Shown: piece after piece, positions 16,683 through 25,891 of the stretch | Numbering within the stretch: position 1 is the first letter of the stretch | How the letters are laid out: every line of letters begins with the position of its first letter | Origin: Bacillota bacterium | GTDB lineage: Bacteria; Bacillota; Clostridia; Saccharofermentanales; DTU023 | DNA: 64,000 nucleotides | Direction of reading: 5' to 3' | NCBI GenBank assembly: GCA_023389255.1 | Contig: JAEWER010000019.1 | Coordinates: 62,001 to 126,000 of the forward strand | The notes under the pieces: model-generated | The model's input: the letters and a program-made list of their open reading frames with translations, nothing else | The model's database searches: none | Told to the model about the DNA's origin: nothing | Made by a program: the position numbers and the translations under genes

Positions 16683-18032
16683 ATGCTTAGATACAAAAGG
16701 TTAAGTCAGGCTTGTTGCCTGATCTTATTGTGTCTCTCACTCTTATTTACTGTGCCCAATACTACAGTCTGGGCAACTACTACAGAAAAGCAACATGCTG
16801 CTGATGCAGGTGACAATAAAACTTATTCTAGTTGGCTAGATGTAGCCAAAGAGATGGAAATCTACCTCGATAATGCTGAAAAAGCATTCAATGAAGGTAA
16901 TTACAAAGAAGCATATGATTTTGTTAATCAAGCATACTTTGGTCACTACGAGGTTTCGGGCTTTGAGCGCGTAACCATGGACTATATCTCCGGTAAACAC
17001 GGCAGACAAGTAGAAGGTCAAATTTACTTAGTCCGTAAACTGGTATCTGAGCCAGGAGATAAAGCTGAGATTAACAAAGAAATAGTCAAGCTCAAAGAAT
17101 TTCTTTTTAGAGATGCTAATACTTTAGATGGAACCAGCCAACAAAACGAAACAGAAGACAAGCAAAACTCTGTACCAGTAGATCAAGCTTTAGGCAAAAA
17201 CAAAACGTATAGTTTCACTAATTCGTTTGCCCTATTACTGAGAGAAGGCTTAGAAGCAATTTTGGTGATTGTTGCTATCTTGGCTTACCTTTCCAAGACG
17301 GGTAAGAAGAAAGAAATGCGTGGAGTTTACTACGGTGCCTTAGGTGGCATTGTTTTTAGCATAGTTCTAGCCTTTGCCTTGAATTTCTTCACCGATTATT
17401 TTGGTTTAACCTCAGTTGGTCAAAGTAGGGAGATTTTTGAGGGAGCAGCCATGTTTTTAGCTGTAATTGTGCTCTACTGGGTTTCTAACTGGATGATCAA
17501 CAAATCTGAAGTTGAGGAGTGGAATAACTATATCCACGGTTTGGTTGACGATTCTTTAACCACAGGTAGTAGAGTAGCCTTAATTTTCTCTTCTTTCCTA
17601 GCAGTAGCCAGAGAGGGAGCCGAGTTGATTTTGTTTTACCAAGCTTTGCTCAGCAACCAGCAAACGGATATGCTCTACATGTGGCTTGGTATTTTGGCAG
17701 GTGTAGTTGTTTTAGCCATCGTTTATGTCTTAATTCGTGTCTACTCCATTAAATTACCGCTCAAGCCATTCTTCTATGCGACCAGCATTTTGATGTTCAT
17801 CCTCTGTATTTCATTCTTAGGTAAAGGTGTAGCAGAATTCCAAGAAGCAGATTTAATTGGTAGACACTATATCCTAGGTGATACCTACGACAGCTTTAGC
17901 GTTGAGCTTTTGGGTATTTACGATCGATACGAAACTCTCATTCCGCAAGTGATTTTGCTTCTGATCACTTTAGGTATTTTTATCCGTCATTTGGGCAAAA
18001 AGAAGCATAAACAAAAGGTTGAAACCCCGTAA
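16683..18032 (+). CDS. FTR1-family iron permease with extracytoplasmic N-terminal domain
   Basis: A 449-residue iron permease. An N-terminal signal segment leads into a polar external domain (about residues 35-175), followed by seven or so membrane spans. The two ferric-iron motifs are REGLEAILVIVAIL and REGAELILFYQAL (REGxE type). With P19, a DUF2318 membrane protein and FtsX-type permeases after it, this is the first gene of an FTR1/P19 ferrous-iron import operon like that of Campylobacter (Cj1658-Cj1663) and E. coli FetMP. A GGGAGG site precedes the ATG. It is divergent from selD across a short gap. Confidence 0.93.
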   Translation: MLRYKRLSQACCLILLCLSLLFTVPNTTVWATTTEKQHAADAGDNKTYSSWLDVAKEMEIYLDNAEKAFNEGNYKEAYDFVNQAYFGHYEVSGFERVTMDYISGKHGRQVEGQIYLVRKLVSEPGDKAEINKEIVKLKEFLFRDANTLDGTSQQNETEDKQNSVPVDQALGKNKTYSFTNSFALLLREGLEAILVIVAILAYLSKTGKKKEMRGVYYGALGGIVFSIVLAFALNFFTDYFGLTSVGQSREIFEGAAMFLAVIVLYWVSNWMINKSEVEEWNNYIHGLVDDSLTTGSRVALIFSSFLAVAREGAELILFYQALLSNQQTDMLYMWLGILAGVVVLAIVYVLIRVYSIKLPLKPFFYATSILMFILCISFLGKGVAEFQEADLIGRHYILGDTYDSFSVELLGIYDRYETLIPQVILLLITLGIFIRHLGKKKHKQKVETP

Positions 18033-18064
18033 GGGTTTTAAATAGAGATTTCTGGGAGGAAACT

Positions 18065-18751
18065 ATGAAAAACAGAAAAAGTTTACTCGCTGTACTTTCA
18101 TTAGTTATGGCGATGGCTGTTTTACTGGTTGGTTGTGGTAAAAAAGAAAACACTAATCAGACCACAGTAGCAACCACTGGCGCAAGCGCCACACAAGAAG
18201 TAACTGCTCAAGGAACAGAGCCACAAGCAAACGCACCCATGCCTGGTGCGGAAGATACTACTGGTTTCAAAGAGTATTTCTTAGGTGATGAGAATCATCC
18301 CATTGAGTTAGATGGCAAAATTGCTGTCGCAGGTGTGTACTTCCAACCTGTAGATATGGAACCTGCTGGTAATAGCCTAGCTAAGGAAGATGCAGATTGC
18401 CACATTGAAGCAGACATTACCGCTTTAGCAAACAATGGCTTAGGTTATGGTGCAGACGATTTTGTTCCTTGGCTCAATGTTAAAGCCATCATTCAAAAGC
18501 AAGGTAGCGACAAAGTACAAGAAGTAGCTTGCATGCCGATGAATGCTAGCGACGGTCCTCACTACGGCAACAACATCAAGTTTGAAGACGGTATTGGTGT
18601 GTATGACATTAAGTTTGAGATTAGTGCTCCTGGCAATGAATATCTCTTACACGTCGATAAAGAAACTGGTGTAACAGGTCGTTTCTGGACTGAGCCCTTA
18701 GTTGCTGAGTTTAAAGATTTTGAGTGGACTGGTCCTGCTGGTCGTTGGTAA
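18065..18751 (+). CDS. P19/Tpd-family iron-binding lipoprotein
   Basis: A 228-residue lipoprotein. The lipobox is VLLVGCGKKE, so the mature protein is anchored at Cys24 outside the membrane. After a Thr/Ala/Gln-rich linker comes the P19 (FetP/Tpd) fold: VAGVYFQPVDMEPAG, DADCHIEADITAL, FVPWLNVKAII and MPMNASDGPHYGNNIKF, containing the Met and His residues that bind copper and iron in the family. It hands iron to the FTR1 permease. It has a perfect GGGAGG site and lies 32 bases after the permease. A strong hairpin terminator follows. Confidence 0.92.
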   Translation: MKNRKSLLAVLSLVMAMAVLLVGCGKKENTNQTTVATTGASATQEVTAQGTEPQANAPMPGAEDTTGFKEYFLGDENHPIELDGKIAVAGVYFQPVDMEPAGNSLAKEDADCHIEADITALANNGLGYGADDFVPWLNVKAIIQKQGSDKVQEVACMPMNASDGPHYGNNIKFEDGIGVYDIKFEISAPGNEYLLHVDKETGVTGRFWTEPLVAEFKDFEWTGPAGRW

Positions 18752-18761
18752 AAACCGTTTT

Positions 18762-18792
18762 AGTTGGCTGACAACTGTCAGCCAACTTTTTA
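18762..18792 (+). terminator. Intrinsic terminator between P19 and the DUF2318 gene
   Basis: An inverted repeat AGTTGGCTGACA / TGTCAGCCAACT (18762-18773 and 18776-18787), with up to 12 base pairs, followed directly by TTTTT. It lies inside the iron operon and should limit transcription of the genes downstream. Confidence 0.8.
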
Positions 18793-18818
18793 GGAGATGA
18801 TGTTTTATCCTTAAGTAT

Positions 18819-20084
18819 TTGATTGAGGTACTAGAGCAGACAATGGTCTTTTTTATTCTGCTCGGTAGTATCTATTCATTGATCACCTTTAACGATACAT
18901 ACAAAGATGCACATTTAATTAAGCGTTGGCGGATAAGCACTGCGATCTTAGCTTTGATCGCTTCTTTGTTTGGTGCCTATTTAAAGTTGGAGCCATCACT
19001 TAATATGCATCGTGCCACTAATACTTTTATTTCTATGGTGGCTGTTTTAGTTGTGTCTTTTATCTATGCCCTGTACTTGCTTACACCAATAAAAAAGCTT
19101 TTGATCAAACGGGGTGGAAAGATATATCGAAATGTAACGCTGGCGTTAACTTCTCTTTTGACCATAGTGTATGCGCATTACTATTTGGCGCAACTTTGGG
19201 AAAAAACGGCAGAGTTTATGCCATACGATACCAACCAAATCAATACGGATGTTTTAGCAAGAATCGCAGGCTGGCTTTTGGGCATAGTCATCATGTTGCT
19301 GCTTTCTTTGGCACTGTACAGTACCTCTAAACTTTGCGGTACCAAAACAACCAGCAAATACTTAATCTTTGCTTTGATTGCAGGTAGTTTTACACAAATT
19401 ATTGAGGTTTTACAGCGTCTCTATGCTCTGCGCCTAATTCCACGTAACCGCAATCTCTTTAAATTTATTTCTTTTTGCTTAAACCACAGCAATTGGTTTA
19501 CTTACTTAGTTTTGTTAATTCTCTGCTTAATACCGTTACATCTATTTTTGCAAAACCGCAAAATCAAAGGAGTGTTTAAGAATAATGCGGAGAAGAGAAA
19601 AGCCAAGGCACAGATCATTTCTATTAGAAGATGGTGTGTATTTGTTTTAATGATGGTGATTGTAGCTGTGGTATCTACGACCGTCATTAAAGAGTTACAT
19701 AATCGAGAAACTCCTTTATCAGATCCAGAACCCTATAAGATTCAAAACGATCAAGCGATTATTCCCTTAGATCTTTTAGCAGATACTCATTTACATCGCT
19801 TTGAATACCAAGCCAAAGACGGTAATAAAGTTCGATTTATTGCGATAGAGAAATCAGAGAATAACTACGCTGTCTGTTTGGATGCTTGTGAAATTTGTGG
19901 TGCCTCAGGTTACTTCGAGCGTGGTGATGTTATTGTTTGTAAACTCTGCGATGTGGTGATGAATCGAGGAACTATAGGCTTTGCCGGAGGATGTAATCCT
20001 ATACCGATTGATTTTGTAATTGAAAATGGTGAAATTCATGTTGCGCTCAAGACCTTAGATCAAGAGTCGCAACGCTTTAGATAG
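18819..20084 (+). CDS. DUF2318 (Fe-S-like) membrane protein of the FTR1/P19 system
   Basis: A 421-residue protein with about eight membrane spans, including one before a C-terminal external domain with CEICGASGYFERGDVIVCKLCDVVMN and GGCNPIPIDF, the cysteine pattern of DUF2318. Its place after P19 matches Cj1660 of Campylobacter; it probably moves electrons or metal for iron uptake. The start is uncertain. The frame opens at a TTG (18819) with no ribosome site, while a good AGGAG-ATGATG lies 22 bases upstream in another frame. Removing one T from TTTT at 18803-18806 would join them as MMFILKYLIEVLEQT. Confidence 0.85.
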   Translation: MIEVLEQTMVFFILLGSIYSLITFNDTYKDAHLIKRWRISTAILALIASLFGAYLKLEPSLNMHRATNTFISMVAVLVVSFIYALYLLTPIKKLLIKRGGKIYRNVTLALTSLLTIVYAHYYLAQLWEKTAEFMPYDTNQINTDVLARIAGWLLGIVIMLLLSLALYSTSKLCGTKTTSKYLIFALIAGSFTQIIEVLQRLYALRLIPRNRNLFKFISFCLNHSNWFTYLVLLILCLIPLHLFLQNRKIKGVFKNNAEKRKAKAQIISIRRWCVFVLMMVIVAVVSTTVIKELHNRETPLSDPEPYKIQNDQAIIPLDLLADTHLHRFEYQAKDGNKVRFIAIEKSENNYAVCLDACEICGASGYFERGDVIVCKLCDVVMNRGTIGFAGGCNPIPIDFVIENGEIHVALKTLDQESQRFR

Positions 20085-20096
20085 AAAGAGTGTCAT

Positions 20097-21380
20097 ATGT
20101 TTTGGCGAATGGTAATTGGTTCACTTAAACATCAAAATCGCAAAATGCTACTAGTGGCATTTACGGTTGCTTTGGGCGTTTCGCTAGCTACAGCTATGCT
20201 CAATGTATTGCTGGGTGTGGGTGATAAAGTCAACGCTGAGCTGAAATCGTATGGTGCGAATATTAACGTGATGCCTAAAGAAGCATCGCTGCTAGGTGAA
20301 CTTTACGATATAGGAGAAGTGGACCAAGAAACAGGTTCATATCTCAAAGAAGAAGAAATGCCTAATATTAAGACAATATTTTGGGCATACAACATAGTGG
20401 ATTACGCACCATATTTAACGACGAAGGTGAGTGTTTTGCAAAACGATACTTCTGTGAGATTACAAGGTACCTGGTTTGAGCATACTTTCAAAGTTAAATC
20501 TGGTAGCGAAGTTACTACTGGCATGAAGCGCCTGAAAAATTGGTGGAAGGTAGAGGGAGAGTGGCTTAAAGATACGGATCAAGATCAAGTGATGGTGGGT
20601 TCTGAAATAGCACAAAAACTCAAAATTAAACTGGGAGATGGTATCAAATTAAAAGGTAAGGCCAAAGAACAAGAATTCAAAGTAAAGGGAATCTTTACTT
20701 CTGGTGATCAAGATGATGATGCTATCTTTACACCATTACGTACGGCACAAGAATTAGCTGATCTTAGAGGCGATGTTTCCCGCGTAGAGGTATCTGCCTT
20801 AACTACGCCAGATAATGATTTAGCGCGCAAAGCTGCTAAAAATCCCAAGAGTTTAACAGTTAAGGAATGGGAAGTGTGGTATTGCACAGCCTATGTTTCT
20901 GCTATCAGCTATCAGTTACAAGAAGTTCTGACTGATGCTGTGGCTAAACCGATTCGCCAAGTAGCTGAATCAGAAGGTGCGATTTTAGATAAAGTACAAC
21001 TTTTGATGCTCTTGATTACTGCCTTAAGTATGTTAGGAGCAGCAATGGGTATCTCTAACTTGATCACAGCAAGTGTGATGGAAAGATCACCAGAGATAGG
21101 CTTGAGAAAAGCCATCGGCTCACATAATTTACCAATTGTACGTAGCATCTTGACGGAAACAGCTATTACCAGTTTGCTCGGTGCGCTTTTAGGCTATGGT
21201 GTCGGGTGTATCTTCACGCAAATTATTGGTTATTCCGTCTTTGGTTCATTTATTAGTTTGTCGGAAACAGCTATACCTGTGGTTATAGTGATGGTACTCT
21301 TAGTGGTACTTCTAGGTAGCATACCCGCTATTCGTTACTTGTTATCTTTAGATCCCACAGATGTTTTACACGGAAAGTAG
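20097..21380 (+). CDS. FtsX/MacB-type ABC permease of the iron cluster, first
   Basis: A 427-residue permease: one N-terminal span (LLVAFTVALGVSLATAML), a large external domain (about residues 45-290) and three C-terminal spans with ERSPEIGLRKAIGSHNLPIVRSIL, the FtsX signature. Its position after the DUF2318 gene and before a second permease and an ATPase matches Cj1661-Cj1663 of the Campylobacter p19 locus. Such MacB-like complexes perform mechanical work on external proteins rather than solute import. It begins 12 bases after the preceding gene. Confidence 0.88.
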   Translation: MFWRMVIGSLKHQNRKMLLVAFTVALGVSLATAMLNVLLGVGDKVNAELKSYGANINVMPKEASLLGELYDIGEVDQETGSYLKEEEMPNIKTIFWAYNIVDYAPYLTTKVSVLQNDTSVRLQGTWFEHTFKVKSGSEVTTGMKRLKNWWKVEGEWLKDTDQDQVMVGSEIAQKLKIKLGDGIKLKGKAKEQEFKVKGIFTSGDQDDDAIFTPLRTAQELADLRGDVSRVEVSALTTPDNDLARKAAKNPKSLTVKEWEVWYCTAYVSAISYQLQEVLTDAVAKPIRQVAESEGAILDKVQLLMLLITALSMLGAAMGISNLITASVMERSPEIGLRKAIGSHNLPIVRSILTETAITSLLGALLGYGVGCIFTQIIGYSVFGSFISLSETAIPVVIVMVLLVVLLGSIPAIRYLLSLDPTDVLHGK

Positions 21381-21389
21381 AGGCTAAAA

Positions 21390-22595
21390 ATGCGTAAATT
21401 TAATTTTTACTGGCACATGGTGATAGCCTCTTTACTTCGTCGTAAATCACGTATGTTGGTTGCGATGCTAGCTGTAGCTATTGGTGCAACCATTTTATGT
21501 GGTTTGTTGCTCATCTATTTTGATGTGCCAGAACAGTTGGCAAAAGAATTTAGATCTTATGGTGCTAACTTAATTGTTTTGCCACAAGGAAATGACCACA
21601 AACTAACAGAGGAGAGCATAGCTCAAGTTAAATCTGTTATTCCTAAAGATCAAGTTGTAGGTTTAGCGCCCTACGCCTACCATCCGGCAAAAGTTAATGA
21701 GCAACCGTACACGGTAGCAGCCACCAATTTTGCTGAAGCTAAGGCAAACAGCCCCTACTGGCTGATCGATGGTAGTTGGCCTAGTACCAAACGCCAAGTT
21801 TTACTAGGTAAAGATGTGGCAAATGAAATAGGTCTAAGTGTGGGCGATAAATTTCAAATTTCTGCCACCACAGATGAAGAACAAGCAAAACAAGGTGATA
21901 GTAAAAAAACAGATAGTAAAACTAATAGTATTGTCGATTTAGATAAGAACATGACTAAAAGAGATTTTGTAGTCTCAGGCATTGTTACTACAGGTGGTGC
22001 AGAAGAAGCTCTAATTTTCATGTCATTTTCCGATCTCAAAACCTTAGTCAAAGATTACGATGGCAAAGTAGATGTCTTAGAGTGTTCGGTTAAAGGTGAT
22101 ACAACACAGTTACAACAGTTAGCTAATGAGATTGAAGCTAAAGCAAGTGGTGTCTTTACCAGATTGGCTAAGCGTCTGACTACTTCACAAGATCAAGTTT
22201 TAGCTAAATTACAGAGCTTAGTTTGGTTAGTTACCTTAATTGTTTTAGCCTTAACGATGATCTCTGTTTCTACCACGATGATGGCGGTGGTGGCAGAGAG
22301 AAGAAAAGAGATAGGACTCAAAAAAGCACTGGGTGCTTCAGACAAGGGAGTGATGCAGGACTTCTTTGGTGAAGGTGCTTTGCTAGGTGTGTGCGGAGGA
22401 TTGATAGGCTCAATTTTAGGTTATCTTTTTGCTGTGCAAGTAAGTGTTAATGTTTTTGCAAGAAGCATCGCCTATAGACCCTTAGTGGTGCCACTTACTG
22501 TTTTACTAACAGTTGCGATCACGATGTTGGCATGTATATATCCTGTGCGTAAAACTTTAGAAATCAAGCCGGCGATTGTGCTTAAAGGAGAATAA
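21390..22595 (+). CDS. FtsX/MacB-type ABC permease of the iron cluster, second
   Basis: A 401-residue paralogue of the preceding permease with the same four-span plan: an N-terminal span (MLVAMLAVAIGATILCGLLLIYF), an external domain with a charged Lys/Asp insert around residues 165-190, and a C-terminal trio of spans with VVAERRKEIGLKKALGASDKGVMQDFFGEG. It probably pairs with the upstream permease as a heterodimer served by the next gene's ATPase. The stop is immediately followed by the ATPase start. Confidence 0.88.
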   Translation: MRKFNFYWHMVIASLLRRKSRMLVAMLAVAIGATILCGLLLIYFDVPEQLAKEFRSYGANLIVLPQGNDHKLTEESIAQVKSVIPKDQVVGLAPYAYHPAKVNEQPYTVAATNFAEAKANSPYWLIDGSWPSTKRQVLLGKDVANEIGLSVGDKFQISATTDEEQAKQGDSKKTDSKTNSIVDLDKNMTKRDFVVSGIVTTGGAEEALIFMSFSDLKTLVKDYDGKVDVLECSVKGDTTQLQQLANEIEAKASGVFTRLAKRLTTSQDQVLAKLQSLVWLVTLIVLALTMISVSTTMMAVVAERRKEIGLKKALGASDKGVMQDFFGEGALLGVCGGLIGSILGYLFAVQVSVNVFARSIAYRPLVVPLTVLLTVAITMLACIYPVRKTLEIKPAIVLKGE

Positions 22596-23291
22596 ATGAA
22601 AGACGAAAAAAAGCCGATTTTACAATTAAAAGGTGTTTCTAAAATCTATGGAGAGTTAAGAGCTTTAGACAATGTTAGCCTCGAAGTACAACCAGGTGAA
22701 TGGCTGGCAATTATGGGGCCATCTGGTTCTGGCAAAACAACTTTAATGAACATAGCAGGCAGTATGGATACTCCAAGTGAAGGTCAAGTTATTTTAGATG
22801 GACAAGATATATCTAAAGAATCTGCCCGTAATTTAACAAAGATTAGACGCGATAAGATCGGTTTAATCTTTCAACAATTTCATTTGGTTTCTTACCTAAC
22901 TGCCTTAGAAAACGTTATGCTATCGCAATACTTTCATAGCATGACCGATGAAAAAGAGGCCTTAGAAGCCTTAGAGAGAGTGGGCTTAAAGGATAGAGCC
23001 AAGCACTTGCCAAGCCAGCTATCTGGTGGCGAACAACAACGTGTTTGTATTGCTAGAGCCTTGATCAATCACCCAGCTGTTTTACTAGCCGACGAACCCA
23101 CTGGCAATCTAGATGAGAAAAATGAACGCTTGGTATTAGAGATTTTTGACCAATTACACCGAGAGGGATCGACCATTATCGTGGTAACACATGACCCTGA
23201 GGTGGCAGAGAGAGCCGAGCGCAAAATTGTTTTAGAACATGGCATTATCGCACATGATGTAGATCAGGGGATGAGACGCCAAAATTACTAA
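22596..23291 (+). CDS. ABC transporter ATP-binding protein (MacB/LolD type)
   Basis: A 231-residue ATPase with Walker A GPSGSGKTT, Q-loop IFQQFH, signature LSGGEQQRVCIARAL, Walker B VLLADEPTGNLD and the H-loop VVTHD. The family energises FtsX/MacB-type permeases, here those on either side. AAAGGAG precedes the ATG, which follows the permease stop with no gap. Equivalent to Cj1663 in the Campylobacter p19 system. Confidence 0.93.
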   Translation: MKDEKKPILQLKGVSKIYGELRALDNVSLEVQPGEWLAIMGPSGSGKTTLMNIAGSMDTPSEGQVILDGQDISKESARNLTKIRRDKIGLIFQQFHLVSYLTALENVMLSQYFHSMTDEKEALEALERVGLKDRAKHLPSQLSGGEQQRVCIARALINHPAVLLADEPTGNLDEKNERLVLEIFDQLHREGSTIIVVTHDPEVAERAERKIVLEHGIIAHDVDQGMRRQNY

Positions 23292-23303
23292 TAGGAGGAT
23301 CAT

Positions 23304-23723
23304 ATGAAAAAGCTTATTTCCTTAGTTATTGCTTTGGTTTTATGTTTAGCGATCGTTGGTTGCGCCAAAGAAAAAGCTAATTTTAAGCCAGGTGTTTACC
23401 AAATTAAGAGTAGTGTCACTGATGAGAAAGGTGGCTACGGTGAATTAAGCGTTGAGGTAAGCGCAGATGGCAAAATTGCTAAGTGCGAATTTTTAACCTT
23501 TAATCAAGATGGCACCGTAAAAGACGATAGCTATGGTTCTGGCTTGCCAGAGGGACAAAGAAAATTAGCTCAAGACGCAGTCAAAGCAAATGCCACTTTT
23601 GCTGAACAATTTAAGCAATACCAGAATGTGGACGATGTAGATGCAGTGTCAGGCGCAACTTGGAACTATAACTTATTTACTGATTGTGCTGATCAATTCA
23701 TGAGCCAAGCCAAACAAGATTAA
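23304..23723 (+). CDS. FMN-binding-domain lipoprotein
   Basis: A 139-residue lipoprotein with the lipobox LAIVGCAKEK (Cys20). The mature part starts GVYQIKSSVTDEKGGYGELSVEVSADGKI and ends with DVDAVSGATWNYN, the SGAT motif whose threonine receives a covalent FMN in FMN-binding-domain proteins. It would be a small flavin carrier on the outer face of the membrane. An ApbE-type flavin transferase would be needed and is not in the window. AGGAGG precedes the ATG. Its position inside an iron uptake operon suggests electron delivery to iron or to the DUF2318 protein. Confidence 0.8.
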   Translation: MKKLISLVIALVLCLAIVGCAKEKANFKPGVYQIKSSVTDEKGGYGELSVEVSADGKIAKCEFLTFNQDGTVKDDSYGSGLPEGQRKLAQDAVKANATFAEQFKQYQNVDDVDAVSGATWNYNLFTDCADQFMSQAKQD

Positions 23724-23727
23724 AACT

Positions 23728-24153
23728 ATGAAAAAAACTCTCACTTATTATGTTTTAGCTGGGCTTTGTGTTTTGCTCGGTGTACTAGTTGCGATGATTC
23801 CTAACTATCTCCTGCCTGTCTGCGATTTGCAAGCAACTTATCTTAACCATCCACCAATGGCATGTTATTACAGTGCTAGAGCGGAATTAGGCCTGGGTGT
23901 ACTGCTTGCGCTAGAAGCAGTGCTGTTATTTTGGACTAAGAGTAAAGAGTCTACTCGAATGGTTGCTTGTACTCTTATTTTTACAGCCATACTGAGTCTC
24001 TTGGTGCCATCATATCTTATAGGCGGTTGTTTAAATCCTCAGATGTCTTGTCAAAAGGTAACTTTCCCCAGTTTGTACTTAGTTTTAGGCATCGAGCTTT
24101 TTATCTTGTTACTACTTTTGTTGCAGACGAGAAAACAGGTTGGAGAAGACTAG
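23728..24153 (+). CDS. DUF4418-family membrane protein
   Basis: A 141-residue protein with four hydrophobic segments. The second half of the first external loop has PVCDLQATYLNHPPMACYYSARAELGLG and the next has GGCLNPQMSCQKV, so two pairs of cysteines face outward, as in DUF4418 proteins. Function unknown. It starts four bases after the FMN lipoprotein gene with no clear ribosome site, so translation is probably coupled. Its constant company with FtsX permeases suggests a role in the iron system. Confidence 0.7.
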   Translation: MKKTLTYYVLAGLCVLLGVLVAMIPNYLLPVCDLQATYLNHPPMACYYSARAELGLGVLLALEAVLLFWTKSKESTRMVACTLIFTAILSLLVPSYLIGGCLNPQMSCQKVTFPSLYLVLGIELFILLLLLLQTRKQVGED

Positions 24154-25407
24154 ATGTTCAAAGCCTATCGTTTAGCTTCTTTAAAATTTGTCAGGCAAGG
24201 CAAAAAGAGTCAGAGATTAAGTATCTTAGTCTTTATTTTGGCTACCATTTTATTTGCCGGTAGTTTTTTAAGTTTGGCGCTCACGCGAGGTCTAAACAGC
24301 ATGGCAGATCGACTAGGTGCAGATATTATGGTGGCCCCGAGTGGCTTTGATAGCAATATCAAAGGTGCTCTGCTCAGAGCAGAGAGCAGTGATTTCTTTC
24401 TGCCAGCTGCAACACTAGCAAAAGTTAGAGAAATAAAAGGGGTTAAAGAAGCTACCGCCCAATTATTTTTAATGTCACTTTCTGCATCCTGTTGTTCATA
24501 TCCAGTACAAATCATTGGCTACGAGCAAACAACAGATTTTAATGTCAAAGCATGGCTCAAGCAATTCAACGTGGACAAGGTTAAAGAAGATGAAATTATT
24601 GTGGGGCACAATATCGTAGCTGAAGTTGGTAGTAATCTGCTTTTCTTTAATAAAAACTACCGTGTAATCGGTAAGTTAGAGAAGACTGGCATGGGTTTTG
24701 ATAACTCTGTTTTTGTCACCATGCAAGAAGCAAGCAACATCTTAAAACACGATTACTTTAAACAAAGAGATGAATTGAAAGCAGAGCAGGGAGTGAAAGC
24801 ACCCGAGGGCACCAAATTAATAGCTAAGATGCATGAAAATACTGACATCTATTCAACGATCTTGGTGCGCAAAGAGCAAGATATCAGTACTGATACTTTA
24901 GCTCGAGCCATCAATGAAAGATTTAGAGGAGAACAGATTTATGCACTCACCACGACTAACTTGCTAGGTGAAGTAACCAACAAAATAAGCTCACTGCAGA
25001 TGTTATTGATCACATTGTTGGTGATGTTGTGGATTTTATCATTTTTGGTATTGTATTTCGCTTTTTTGAGTATCTTTAGCGAGAGACAACTGGAGTTTGC
25101 AACATTGCTCTTGATCGGTGCAAAGCAAGTTTACATACGTAAATTGATCAGTTTTGAATCTGTTTTAGTCTGCCTTGTAGGAAGTATTTTAGGTGCTTTA
25201 TTTAGCTACAGTGCTTGTATGCTATTTAGTACCTGGATCAAAGAGCAATTGGGACTACCATTCTTGCTTCCAAGTATTGGGACAAGAATTTTACTCGCAA
25301 TTCTGAGCATTGCTATTTGTAGTTTAATAGGTCCTATCTCTAGTTATTTTGTCTACCTTAAATTCAAGCAAAAAGCACCGACTGAGGTATTAAGGAGTAG
25401 TTCATAA
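24154..25407 (+). CDS. FtsX-type ABC permease of the iron cluster, third
   Basis: A 417-residue permease with an N-terminal span (LVFILATILFAGSFLSLALTRG), an external domain beginning MADRLGADIMVAPSGFDSNIKG, and three C-terminal spans with SERQLEFATLLLIGAKQVYIRKLI. The external domain has a CC pair in MSLSASCCSYPVQIIGYEQ. It follows the DUF4418 gene directly and can use the ATPase encoded upstream. The stop abuts the convergent phosphatase gene (TAATTA), with no terminator hairpin between them. Confidence 0.85.
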   Translation: MFKAYRLASLKFVRQGKKSQRLSILVFILATILFAGSFLSLALTRGLNSMADRLGADIMVAPSGFDSNIKGALLRAESSDFFLPAATLAKVREIKGVKEATAQLFLMSLSASCCSYPVQIIGYEQTTDFNVKAWLKQFNVDKVKEDEIIVGHNIVAEVGSNLLFFNKNYRVIGKLEKTGMGFDNSVFVTMQEASNILKHDYFKQRDELKAEQGVKAPEGTKLIAKMHENTDIYSTILVRKEQDISTDTLARAINERFRGEQIYALTTTNLLGEVTNKISSLQMLLITLLVMLWILSFLVLYFAFLSIFSERQLEFATLLLIGAKQVYIRKLISFESVLVCLVGSILGALFSYSACMLFSTWIKEQLGLPFLLPSIGTRILLAILSIAICSLIGPISSYFVYLKFKQKAPTEVLRSSS

Positions 25408-25887
25408 TTACTGAAACAAATCATCTACTATTTGTTTTACTCCTGAGTAAACATCGTCATAGCATGTTTGAAAATCACCAGTGTACCAGGGATCTGCTAC
25501 ATCTTTACTGAGTAGAGGAAAACAATTTTTCAGCGCATCAATGTCAAAAGATCTAACAATATTACGGCGATTGTTTTGATCCATATAGTAGAGGAGATTG
25601 TCTGAACTAAAATCTGCTGGGCATAACTTTGTCGCTTTTTTGGCAGATAAATAAGCTAGAGAAATGCCTCTTCTTTGTAATTCTCTAATAGTGCCATGAT
25701 GTGGTGGATTTCCTAGTTCTTCACTACTAGTAGCACGACTGCAAATTTCTAAACTCGCAAATTCAGGCTTTAATTTTTTGCCCTGTTTTTTAGCCTCGTC
25801 TACCAGATGTTTAGCCAGCGCTTCAGCCATGGTGCTACGACAAATATTACCGTGACAGATAAAGATTAACTTCACATTGAACTCCAA
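25408..25887 (-). CDS. Low-molecular-weight protein-tyrosine phosphatase
   Basis: A 159-residue phosphatase. The active-site loop CHGNICRS (Cys11 to Arg17) directly follows the first strand, and the general-acid aspartate is in DVADPWYTGDFQTCYDDV. It removes phosphate from tyrosine, often on capsule kinases or arginine-phosphorylated proteins; the substrate is not evident. It is four bases downstream of the broken membrane-protein gene on the same strand. Confidence 0.93.
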   Translation of the reverse strand: MEFNVKLIFICHGNICRSTMAEALAKHLVDEAKKQGKKLKPEFASLEICSRATSSEELGNPPHHGTIRELQRRGISLAYLSAKKATKLCPADFSSDNLLYYMDQNNRRNIVRSFDIDALKNCFPLLSKDVADPWYTGDFQTCYDDVYSGVKQIVDDLFQ

Positions 25888-25891
25888 AAAT

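Noticed and set aside
23967..24263. A 98-codon frame across the DUF4418 and permease junction
   Set aside because: It is out of frame with two better-supported membrane protein genes that meet there.
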